This document shows positions 1-7,800 of a stretch of DNA of 17,869 nucleotides, in pieces. Under the pieces are notes generated by a model that made no database searches, was not told the DNA's origin, and worked only from the letters and a program-made list of their open reading frames with translations. Location of the stretch: positions 1-17,869 of the forward strand of contig CAYUUW010000028.1 in NCBI GenBank assembly GCA_964448005.1, in the 5' to 3' direction. Numbering within the stretch: the first letter of the stretch is position 1; each line of letters starts with the position of its first letter. A program made the translations under genes and the position numbers. This DNA comes from CAYUUW01 sp964448005. GTDB lineage: Bacteria > Patescibacteriota > Gracilibacteria > UM-FILTER-43-11.

Positions 1-254
1 TCAGCGCTTGGCAGGCCTCCAGGGTCCCTTGCCTTAGGGCGACCCCCAGCAGAGCCTGGTCGCGCTCCTGCTTCTCTTTGTCGTTCAGCTGATTCACTGG
101 GGCAAACCCTTTGAGCACTCGCTCCAGCTCTTGCTTGGCGGGGGAGGCAGCCTGCTGCGTGGGCTCCATGGGCGAGCATTGCTGCACGGCGAAAAGCAGG
201 GCCAGAACCAGCAGCAACGGGAGGCCCCAGGAGATGATCTTTTCTTTTCGCAAA
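1..254 (-). CDS. Membrane-anchored protein of unknown function, 3' end off the window
   Basis: The reading frame stays open from the left edge and is cut there, so the C-terminus is missing. The visible part has a basic start (LRKEKIISWG), a strongly hydrophobic helix of about 16 residues (LPLLLVLALLFAV) and then a Gln/Glu/Lys-rich exported-looking region with Cys residues. The Cys after the helix lies in VQQC, a poor lipobox, so a signal anchor is likelier than a lipoprotein. The start is unclear. The TTG at 254 is the best start in this frame. An ATG at 292 (MGRTSLFLKKK) lies in another frame and would join this one if one A were added to the A-run near 262-267, so a base-call error or slippage is possible. 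No clear ribosome binding site is seen. Function unknown; the coding call rests on a coherent membrane-anchor pattern. Confidence 0.5.
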
Positions 255-389
255 GCTGTTTTTTCTTCAGGAATAGGGAGGTCCGCCCCATGCTAGCAAA
301 GTGCTGGGGACTTGTAAAACAAGGGGGCTTGCCGATTCTAGTTATTCGGGGAAGGTCTGTTTTCCTACTTTTTTGCTTGCTGCAAACAA

Positions 390-418
390 TTGACAGGATC
401 AATAAAAATTACTAAGAT
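390..418 (+). promoter_or_regulatory. Near-consensus sigma70-type promoter
   Basis: TTGACA (390-395), a 17-base spacer, then TAAGAT (413-418). Transcription should start near 425 and read into the possible small ORF at 428 and the membrane protein gene at 590. The -35 is a perfect match. The 293-589 stretch holds nothing else I can support besides this and the small ORF. Confidence 0.55.
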
Positions 419-427
419 GTATTCGAA

Positions 428-559
428 ATGCTTTCGGTCCTCTTTTTGAGCGACTGGTGGCTGATACTTCAAAGCGTAGTGGCTAAAAGAAAAGATTCGT
501 CGGGCAAGTTTTGTTTCCGAGATATTTGGAGGCAGAAGCTGCTCGATGAAATAGTCTAA
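428..559 (+). CDS. Possible 43-residue small protein
   Basis: ATG at 428 opens a 43-codon frame ending in TAA at 557-559. It begins with a short hydrophobic stretch (MLSVLFLSDWWLILQSVV) and ends basic and acidic (RQKLLDEIV). The start lies about 3 bases after the predicted transcription start of the promoter at 390-418, so it would be nearly leaderless and the first gene ahead of the membrane protein gene at 590. There is no Shine-Dalgarno sequence. It may equally be an untranslated leader; the case rests on promoter position and an uninterrupted frame only. Confidence 0.28.
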   Translation: MLSVLFLSDWWLILQSVVAKRKDSSGKFCFRDIWRQKLLDEIV

Positions 560-589
560 AGCAAAGCTGAAAGTGAAAGGAACAACAAG

Positions 590-1036
590 ATGGACCCGAA
601 ATTGGAAGAGCTGGCACAACAGACTGAAACAATGATGAATACCTCCCTCATCACTGACACTTGGCTCTGCAAAGTGTTCAGTTTGCTCGTCGAGAATGGG
701 GCCTTGATTATTCTCGCGACTCTGGTGGCGATCGTCTTGGTGATTCGTGCTTGGCGAGGAAGGAGCTGGTTCTTGGCAAAGCTATTGAACGTAAAAAACA
801 CCCTCAAGCTGAGCCTCCTCATCGGCGCAAGCCTAGGGGTTGGGATGAGCTTGCTCCGAACAGCTGCCATCTTGAGTGGGGAATGCCAAGCGTTCCCAGG
901 GGAAAGCATCGCCAAGCTAGCTTACCTATCGGCATTGTTCGAAGGTGCCTTCTTTGCAATTCTGTTCAGCGGACCAGGTGTTCTGCTGATTTTGCTGCTG
1001 GCCTACCTTAAAGCTGAGTTTAAAGCTTCCCAATAG
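590..1036 (+). CDS. Small integral membrane protein of unknown function, three helices
   Basis: 148 residues starting at ATG 590, with a purine-rich AAAGGAAC about 10 bases upstream. Three hydrophobic segments are visible: about 36-54 (ALIILATLVAIVLVIRAW), 72-92 (LKLSLLIGASLGVGMSLL) and 108-140, followed by a short charged tail (KAEFKASQ). A basic loop separates the first two. The last two helices, with Gly/Ser-rich faces and a spacer of about 20 residues, faintly recall the MotA/TolQ/ExbB proton-channel core, but the conserved motifs are not clear enough to name it. The promoter at 390-418 probably drives it. Base composition is more AT-rich than the genes to the right. Real gene likely, function unknown. 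Confidence 0.65.
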   Translation: MDPKLEELAQQTETMMNTSLITDTWLCKVFSLLVENGALIILATLVAIVLVIRAWRGRSWFLAKLLNVKNTLKLSLLIGASLGVGMSLLRTAAILSGECQAFPGESIAKLAYLSALFEGAFFAILFSGPGVLLILLLAYLKAEFKASQ

Positions 1037-1120
1037 CCACTACGCACACAACCACTCGACATCATGAGGCTCAAAGCTTCGTCGGGTGGTTTGGCATATC
1101 CTAATTTCACTCCTTTCGCC

Positions 1121-2497
1121 TCACACATTGCTGATCACCATGGCGTAGACCACGGCCGAGAAGGAGAACAGGAAAATCGAGCCCAGGATCTCCTCGCGGA
1201 AAAGGCGGTTCTTGATCCTGAGCGTCAAGTGGGCCCACACCAGCAGCAAGGTGAGATTGAGCACCAGGGGGCTTTGCAGGGTTTTGGCCGCAAAGGCTTC
1301 GGGCAGCCCCACGCCCTTTTCCAGCGACAGCCCGGCCAGGGCAAAGTAGCCTGCGTAGAAAGCCAGGAGCCATCCGAAGAAATTCTCCAGCTCCAGGAAA
1401 AAGAGCGTCAGGTTGCTTTTGAAGTGGGAATGGAAGAAGGTTGCCCAGGCCTCTTGGCGAACCCTCTTCTCCTCGGCCTTCATTTGGCGCCTCTTCGCCA
1501 GATTTTTCCTCAGGTCCTCCTTCCTGGCTTCCCTCAAGGGGCCCCTGGGGGCGCGCCAGGCCAGGAAAGCGCTCCTGGCAAGGTACCCCAAGCTCGTGGG
1601 GGAGCTGCCCGAATCGAGGCGGACAGAGGGCACCATGCGCCTCAGTTTCCCTAGGATTCCGTCGAATTGCCCCTTCATCATTCCAATGCTCTTGAGCTTG
1701 CGCTCCACTTCCGCCTCGTCGGAATCGATCAGGCTGTTGCCCTTGATGGAGCCCAGGCTTTTGATGTAATCCGAGCGCTTTTCTTCGGTGCTGGATCCGA
1801 ACTGGTCGGGGTGGCTCAAGAGCTCGTAGAGCTCATTGCTGATCTGACTGATCCTTTTCAGGTTGCTGCTGCTGCGGATCCTCTCCAGGCTAGAAAGCTT
1901 CTTCTGTATCTCCTCCAAAAAAGCATTGCTGAATTGCTCGGAGTGGGTCCTGAGGATCGATTTGGCGTTGATGATGAACTGGTCGATCTGCTCGACGATC
2001 TTTTGGCTCATTGAGGCCTCCTCGTTCTCCAGCTCCTCGTTGCGCTCGGCCAGCCGCATCGCCTTTTCGATGTTGATTCCTTCCCCCTGCATCCTTTCTT
2101 TCCATTGCTTCGCGTTCGCTTCGAAATTCGCCGCCAGCACGAGCTCGTCCAAGTCATTCTCCTCCCTCATGTGCAGGCCGCTCACGTCGAAGTGGTAATT
2201 CAGCACCAATCGCTTGAAGGCCGAATAGGCATCAGTGGCATCGATGGTTCCGTCCACCACTTGCTTGTAGGCGTTTTTGGCCCGAAAGGTGAAGGTGAGA
2301 ATTCCGCTTTTCCGCTTCGCTTCGCTGTCTGAATCATTGACCTTGCTGTATTCCTCGTCGGAAATCCTATTGATCACCAGGATCGAAAGATCCATCTGGT
2401 GGAGCTTTTCCTTGGCTGCCTCCAGGCTGCCAGCCTCCAGCAGGCCGCTGGTCTGCTGGTTTTCCTGGTTGAGGGCCGTGTACTTGAATTTCATCAT
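1121..2497 (-). CDS. Membrane protein with two GspF/PilC N-terminal-like repeats and a helical middle
   Basis: 458 residues. Residues 3-45 (FKYTALNQ...GLLEAGSLEAAKEKL) follow the pattern of the soluble N-terminal segment of type II secretion F / type IV pilus PilC proteins: F-x-Y-x-A, then G-x-(L/I)-E-A, then a helix and a short strand. Residues 68-108 (FTFRAKNAYKQVVDGTIDA and the following helix) repeat that pattern. Residues 110-350 are charged and mostly helical, probably partly coiled coil. The C-terminus has about three hydrophobic segments (roughly 372-392, 411-430, 439-457). A normal GspF/PilC has two GspF membrane domains; none is recognisable here. ATG 2497 and ATG 2494 are adjacent and either may be used; no Shine-Dalgarno is visible. 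Diverges from priA. A role in a pilus or secretion machine is inference from the repeats alone. Confidence 0.85.
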   Translation of the reverse strand: MMKFKYTALNQENQQTSGLLEAGSLEAAKEKLHQMDLSILVINRISDEEYSKVNDSDSEAKRKSGILTFTFRAKNAYKQVVDGTIDATDAYSAFKRLVLNYHFDVSGLHMREENDLDELVLAANFEANAKQWKERMQGEGINIEKAMRLAERNEELENEEASMSQKIVEQIDQFIINAKSILRTHSEQFSNAFLEEIQKKLSSLERIRSSSNLKRISQISNELYELLSHPDQFGSSTEEKRSDYIKSLGSIKGNSLIDSDEAEVERKLKSIGMMKGQFDGILGKLRRMVPSVRLDSGSSPTSLGYLARSAFLAWRAPRGPLREARKEDLRKNLAKRRQMKAEEKRVRQEAWATFFHSHFKSNLTLFFLELENFFGWLLAFYAGYFALAGLSLEKGVGLPEAFAAKTLQSPLVLNLTLLLVWAHLTLRIKNRLFREEILGSIFLFSFSAVVYAMVISNV

Positions 2498-2512
2498 TTT
2501 TTGTTTGGCTCG

Positions 2513-2542
2513 ATTTTAACACAGTTCCGATTGAGAGCTCAA
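2513..2542 (-). promoter_or_regulatory. Probable promoter of the GspF-N-like gene
   Basis: On the minus strand TTGAGC (2542-2537), 18-base spacer, TAAAAT (2518-2513). The start would be near 2506, giving a leader of about 9 bases before ATG 2497. The -35 lies inside the inverted repeat at 2528-2545. Confidence 0.42.
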
Positions 2543-2545
2543 TCG
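2528..2545. promoter_or_regulatory. 18-bp inverted repeat, candidate operator
   Basis: CGATTGAG-AG-CTCAATCG is a perfect inverted repeat with 8-bp arms and a 2-base centre. It lies between the divergent GspF-N-like gene and priA and overlaps the proposed -35 box of the former. Size and symmetry suit a dimeric regulator; no regulator can be named. Confidence 0.4.
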
Positions 2546-2619
2546 TGGAGCAAATTGTGGCTCCTGTTGCGGAGGTGATTCGGTCCACAAATTTGGAGCC
2601 ACCATTTGAATTGGTTTGC

Positions 2620-2625
2620 TATACT
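2620..2625 (+). promoter_or_regulatory. Extended -10 promoter of priA
   Basis: TGC-TATACT at 2617-2625 is an extended -10 element. Transcription would start near 2632, on or beside the priA ATG, implying a leaderless or almost leaderless message. No good -35 is seen at normal spacing. The same TATACT hexamer precedes the PRC-barrel gene. Confidence 0.42.
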
Positions 2626-2631
2626 GTCCCT

Positions 2632-4803
2632 ATGAAAATTGCCCAAATCGTCCTTTGCAAAGCTTCCGGCCAATTCGATCAGCCTTTGAGCTACCTGGTT
2701 CCGGATTCCCTGCAGGCTGCATGCTTGCCGGGGGCTTTTGCCAAGGTTCCCCTGCGCGAAAGGGTGGTTCAGGGAATCGTGCTGGCGGTCCAAGACGATC
2801 CTTCTCCGGAAGGAATTTCCCTGAAGCCGATCGAGTCCATCGTTCCTCAAATCTCCCTTCCTGCGGCCCTGATCGGCCTGGCCCGGCAGATTTCTTCCTA
2901 CTACCTTTGCTCCGCTGCCCGGGCCTTGCGGCTCATGGTGCCCAAAGCCGTATGGGGAGGGGCGACGGCCGTTCCGGAAAAAACGTTCTGGGTCCTGGAG
3001 CCTTTCCAGGGGCCTCGGCCCAAGGGCTCCAAGCAGGCTGCCGCCTTGGATTTCTTGGCCGGCTGCGGCGGCAGGGCGGAGGAATCGGCCCTGCGTCAGG
3101 CGGCGGGGCTCAGCCTGGCCACCTTGCGCACGCTGGAGAAGGCGGGGATCCTGCGCCGACAGGTCGAACCTCTCTATGCGAGCCCCTCGGAGTCCTTTTC
3201 GCTTTTGGAGCCTTTGGAGCACCAGCTCCTTCCCGACCAGCAAGCCGCCCTTTCGGCCCTTCTTGCGGCGGATCGCCCCGTTCTGCTGCAGGGGGTCACG
3301 GGCTCGGGCAAGACGGAGGTGTATCTGCGGGCCATCCTGCAGGCCGCCAGCGAAGGCAGGCAGTCCATCCTCTTGGTTCCGGAGATCGCCCTGACGCCCC
3401 AGACGCTTCGCTACTTCAGGCGCTATTTCGGCCCCAGGCTCGCCCTGTTCCACTCGCGCCTTTCGCAGGGGCAGCGGGCGCTGGAATGGCACAAGGCCCG
3501 CAGCGGCGAAGCCCTTTTGGTCATCGGCTCGCGCTCTGCGGTTTTCGCTCCGGTGCCGCGCTTGGGCTGCCTGATTATGGACGAAGAGCACGAATGGACC
3601 TACAAGCAGGAATCGGCCCCTTACTACGAAACCCATCGCCTGGCCGAGCTCCGCCAGCAGGCGGAGGGCTGCCGGCTGATTGTGGGAAGCGCCACCCCCC
3701 GCCTGGAAACCCTGCACAAAGCCATGAAGGGGGAATATCTGCATGTTTCGCTGCCGCGGAGGGTCCATCAGCGGGGCATGCCCCCCATCCAGGTGGTGGA
3801 CCTGCGCGAGGAGTTCAAGCAAAAGCACTATGGGATTTTTTCCCGCCCTTTGCTGCGCGGCATGCAGGAGGCTTTGGCCCGAGGCGACCAGATCATCCTC
3901 TTCGTCAATCAGCGGGGGCATGCCCGGGCGGTGGTTTGCCGGGATTGCGGCCACACCGAAACCTGCCCTCATTGCCAGGTGAGCCTGAAGCACCATTCGG
4001 AGGGCAAGGAATTCCTCCTGTGCCACTATTGCGGCTACCGGCAGGCTCCGCCCGTTTTTTGCCCGTCCTGCGCTTCGGCGCACATTCGCTATGTGGGCTT
4101 GGGCACCCAGCGCGTGGAGCAGGAAGCCAAAAAGCTATTCCCCCACGCCAAGATCCTGCGCGCCGACCAGGACAGCANNNNNNNNNNCAAGGAAGGCTTT
4201 TCTGCCATCTACGAGGCTTTCCGGCGGGGGGAGGCGAATATTCTCATTGGCACTCAGATGATCGCCAAGGGGCTGGATTTCCCCAAGGTTTCTCTTATTG
4301 GAATTGTTTTGGCGGACATCGGCTTGCATTTGCCGGATTTCCGGAGCCACGAGCGCCTTTTCCAGCTGATCACTCAGGTGGCTGGGCGCTGCGGGCGGGG
4401 GGATCAGGAGGGGCAGGTGGTCCTGCAGACCTACAATCCGGATCATTTCGCCATCCGAAAAGCCGCCGAATACGACTATACGGCTTTCGCCAAAAACGAG
4501 CTGGAGATGCGCCAGAAGCTCAATTACCCGCCCTTCCACTCCTTGGTCAAGTTCATCGTGCTGGGCTCCGGCCTTCCGGAGCTTCATCGGCACGTGGAGG
4601 AGGAGGTTCAGGTGCTGCAGGATATTTTCGCTGCCCATTCCATGCCGGCCAAGGTGCTCTTCGCGCCGGCCATGGTTCCCAAGATGGGGGGGCGCTTCTA
4701 CTACCATGTGCTGGTGCGCAGTCCGGATCCTCACCTTGTCTTTTCGCGCTGGAAGCCTCCCAAAGGGTGGCGCATCGATGTCGACCCGGTGCGCACCGCC
4801 TGA
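2632..4803 (+). CDS. priA: Primosomal protein N', replication restart helicase PriA
   Basis: PriA is the 3'-to-5' superfamily 2 DNA helicase that recognises stalled forks and reloads the replisome. About 723 residues, a normal length. Seen here: an N-terminal DNA-binding region starting MKIAQIVLCKASGQFDQPLSY, Walker A GVTGSGKTEVY (about 221-231), the DEEH box (317-320), a zinc region with eight cysteines in four pairs (CRDC, CPHC, CHYC, CPSC; about 436-480), then GTQMIAKGLDFP and QVAGRCGRG of the second helicase lobe. Although an upstream in-frame ATG exists at 2545, ATG 2632 matches the family N-terminus and sits just after an extended -10. Ten Ns at 4178-4187 hide residues in the DxD(S/T)TxxK loop; the frame is kept across them. 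It ends 10 bases from the convergent large gene. Confidence 0.97.
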   Translation: MKIAQIVLCKASGQFDQPLSYLVPDSLQAACLPGAFAKVPLRERVVQGIVLAVQDDPSPEGISLKPIESIVPQISLPAALIGLARQISSYYLCSAARALRLMVPKAVWGGATAVPEKTFWVLEPFQGPRPKGSKQAAALDFLAGCGGRAEESALRQAAGLSLATLRTLEKAGILRRQVEPLYASPSESFSLLEPLEHQLLPDQQAALSALLAADRPVLLQGVTGSGKTEVYLRAILQAASEGRQSILLVPEIALTPQTLRYFRRYFGPRLALFHSRLSQGQRALEWHKARSGEALLVIGSRSAVFAPVPRLGCLIMDEEHEWTYKQESAPYYETHRLAELRQQAEGCRLIVGSATPRLETLHKAMKGEYLHVSLPRRVHQRGMPPIQVVDLREEFKQKHYGIFSRPLLRGMQEALARGDQIILFVNQRGHARAVVCRDCGHTETCPHCQVSLKHHSEGKEFLLCHYCGYRQAPPVFCPSCASAHIRYVGLGTQRVEQEAKKLFPHAKILRADQDSXXXXKEGFSAIYEAFRRGEANILIGTQMIAKGLDFPKVSLIGIVLADIGLHLPDFRSHERLFQLITQVAGRCGRGDQEGQVVLQTYNPDHFAIRKAAEYDYTAFAKNELEMRQKLNYPPFHSLVKFIVLGSGLPELHRHVEEEVQVLQDIFAAHSMPAKVLFAPAMVPKMGGRFYYHVLVRSPDPHLVFSRWKPPKGWRIDVDPVRTA
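4178..4187. other. Assembly gap (10 Ns) inside priA
   Basis: Ten unknown bases between the DQDS and KEG codons. PriA proteins usually have three residues between D-x-D-T/S and the next Lys; the gap as drawn makes four. The true length may be 7 bases, or the 10 may be a placeholder. The frame is preserved either way. Confidence 0.95.
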
Positions 4804-4813
4804 GGCGAGCCGC

Positions 4814-7800
4814 CTACTTTATTTTGCCTATTGCCGCGCTGGCGATCGCCTTTTTGACCGCCGCTGGGTTTTTCTTCACCATGAGTTCAGCGATCGGGCC
4901 GAGCCGGCTGAACACATCGTCCAATTTGGTGAGGCCTGGAATCAGGGTTCCTAGCTCGGAATAATTTTGCGCCAAATGGTTTTTTAAATTGTCCAAGGCG
5001 GCCTTCTGGCTGAAAGGATCTCCGCCCACGGAGGGGTCCAGAAGCATTCCGAAGAAGACGGGGTCCACGGCGCCCAGGAATTCCAGGATCCTGTTCCGGT
5101 ACTGCGAGACGGTCCATTTTGGGTGGTTCCCGAGCTTTCCGGTGCTGGGCACCTTATTGGTATTGCCGTAGCGGGATCTCTGCTCTTTGGAATAGGCGTT
5201 TCCGGAGAAAATTCCCTCCGTCATGGCCATGTTTCCGATCATGCGGGCGAAATCCGAAATGGGGCGCTTTCCTCGAAGGAAATCCAAAGAGCTCTCCTCC
5301 AAGGTCTGGATGACCGCCACCATGTGATTCTCCTTGCCGCCTTCCTTGCTCATCAGCTGTCCTCCTTTGGTTCCGAAAGCATTCCGGATTCCTTCCGCAT
5401 CCATGGCCCCGGTGATCCCTCGGATCCAATCCTGGTCGAAATCGGCGGCGGTGGAGGCTCCCAGGCTTTTTTTGACCACTCCGGGGCTGTTTATCACTTC
5501 GCTGAAGTAGAAGCGCCTTATTTCCCCCAAATGGCTTGGCCTGCCTGTTCCGTAGCTTTTGGGGAAATGCTTCAGGCAAAGCTCCTCGAACCGGGCCTGA
5601 GTTTTGGGATCGATGCTTCCGATCCAGTCTGCCGCAGGCCATTTTCCGGCGTATTGGGTCACCCCCGAGATGCGCTTGGGGGGAATCACGCCCGCGGCCA
5701 CTCCGGCAAGGGTGTAGAAGAGGATCTGCTCCGGATCGCCGGTACCGTCGGCGATGCAGAAATCCAGGATCGAATCGTATTTCGTCCCGTCCACTCGGGT
5801 GTCTCCGGCCCTTTTTCGCCGAATCATCTTCTCCATTTCTCCGATCAGGGTTTTCCTGTTCTCGGGATGGGTTTCCATGAAGGATTTTTTGGACGAGTCG
5901 TAGCCCCTTTCGTTCTTGCTGTCCAGATCGGGGAATTCGGCGTAGTCGTAGGCCTCTCCCAGGGCTTTCTCCAGGCGGCTTCGCAGCACATCGGTATTGG
6001 AAAGCAGCGCTGGCGTGGGGGTCAGGTCCACCGCCCCTTGGATGCGGTTCACGGCCCGCAGCAGGTCGGGATGGGACCATTCCAGGCAGCCTTTGTCAGC
6101 CAAGGCGCGCAGAATGGCTTTGAGCTGATCCTTGTTCGGCTTCATCAGCGAATTGGCCACGCTGGAAAGCTTTTCTTCCAGCTGCCAGCCATCCAAATTG
6201 TCGTAACGCTTTTTCCATTCGCCCACCTCGGAATCCTCCAGGCTCAGCAGGTTGGCTGCCGCCTCTTCGCCAATCATGCTTTTTCCCGTGACTGCGGCCA
6301 CCCCTCTTTCCCCTTGCTCCTTCAGCTTGCGGGATTGGCGCCGCTTGTAGGTTTCTGTCGCGCTCTTGATTCCTTCGATGAGGCCGAAAAAAGAGAGCCC
6401 ATGGGTGCGGCCAAGAATGCTTTCCAGCGAAAAAGGGCTTGCCCCGGAATCGTTCTGGGCTGCCTGGTGCAGAGCGGTTTCAATCTCCTCGACCTTGGAT
6501 TTGGCGAAAGCCAGGCGCTCTTCCAGCATCAGCGCGCTCAGGCTGCTGTTTTCCGGATGCCTTTTGATGCTCCGATTGTAGGCTCTTGTTTCTTCATTGA
6601 AGGCCTTCAGGGCCGAGACGGCCCCGCTGCCGTCTTCCACCATGGAGATCAGCGGAGAGTTTCCGGCCTCGGAAATCCGCTTGGCCAAAGAATCGATGTC
6701 GCCTTCGTTTTTTTCGTAATCCGAAGCCCCCTTGGGTGCTTCTGCGGCCGCTTCGGCCTCCCCCTCCAAATCGCCCAGATCCACGCCGGGCTCGTAGCCG
6801 CGGATGATGGCTTCTTCGTCCAGCCCCTGCATTTCTTGGCGCATCCGGTCGATGTCCAGCGCGGGGCTTCCCGCAATCAGGTTGTTGAGCTGGTACAGGG
6901 CTTTTTGCCTGGCATCGCTTTCCGCCTCTATTTTTTTTTGCGACACCTTCCCCTTGCCGATGTCCTTTTCGCCCATGGCCACCAGCTCATGGACGATGCC
7001 TTCGTTGTCGAATACCGTTCCGTAGGGCGGCTTTTTGCCCAAGCCCAGGAAGGCCTCCTTGATTTGGGGCCATTTGGGGTGGCTGGTGTATTGTGCCACA
7101 ATGCCTTCCTTTTTGGCGGCGGGCAGGTTTTCGAGCCAAACATGACCCAATTCGTGAATCACCTGGTCCTTGAGCCCTTGGGTGTCGATCTTATCCAAAA
7201 GATCTCGGTCTATGATGACCTTCCACTCATTTCCCCGCTGGTAGAAGACCATTCCGCCTTCGTCTGTGGTGAAAGTGCCTAGGTCTACTCCTTTTTCTCC
7301 TGGTTTAAGAGGGTGATTTTTAAGAGGATAATTATGAAAATTACCCGCGATCTCAACATGCTCTTTGCCCAGATTCCTTTCAATGATTTGGAGAACCTCT
7401 TGGTTGCTCCGAGCGTTTCGCACTTCCTGGATGGAAATCGAGGCCATTTTGGCCGTTTCTCCTGCGGGCGAAAAATCCTCCTCGATCGCTTTCTTGATGG
7501 CTTTCGGGGTGGCAAGGTTTTGAAAATAGGAGGCCTCGTGCTCCAGGGATTGCACTTCGCGCAGCAGCTCGGCAGGTGGCATTTGGCCCACTTCCCCCAT
7601 CATTTTCTGATATTCTGCAATTCTTTTTCCTTTCCGATGAGGGTTGTTCAGCATGGAGATTGTCCTTCTGAGCTGCTCTAGCTCAGGCTGATGCTCTGGG
7701 TCGATCTGGACGGCCTTCTCCATGGCCCGCTCAATTTTGATCAGCGTGGCGGGGTCCAAGCCTTCCAGGAATTGAATGTACTTTTCCAGCACCGCGCGGG

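Noticed and set aside
4803..4815. Terminator between priA and the convergent large gene
   Set aside because: AGGCG-AGC-CGCCT forms only a 5-bp stem and has no T-run.
2616..4964. 782-codon plus-strand frame overlapping priA
   Set aside because: Low-complexity Gly/Ala/Pro/Arg translation in a shifted frame of priA, which has all family motifs.
5123..7282. 719-codon open frame on the plus strand
   Set aside because: It is antisense to the 1296-residue gene, gives a Gly/His/Gln-rich sequence without domain pattern, and has no promoter or ribosome site. High GC at third positions of the real gene explains it.
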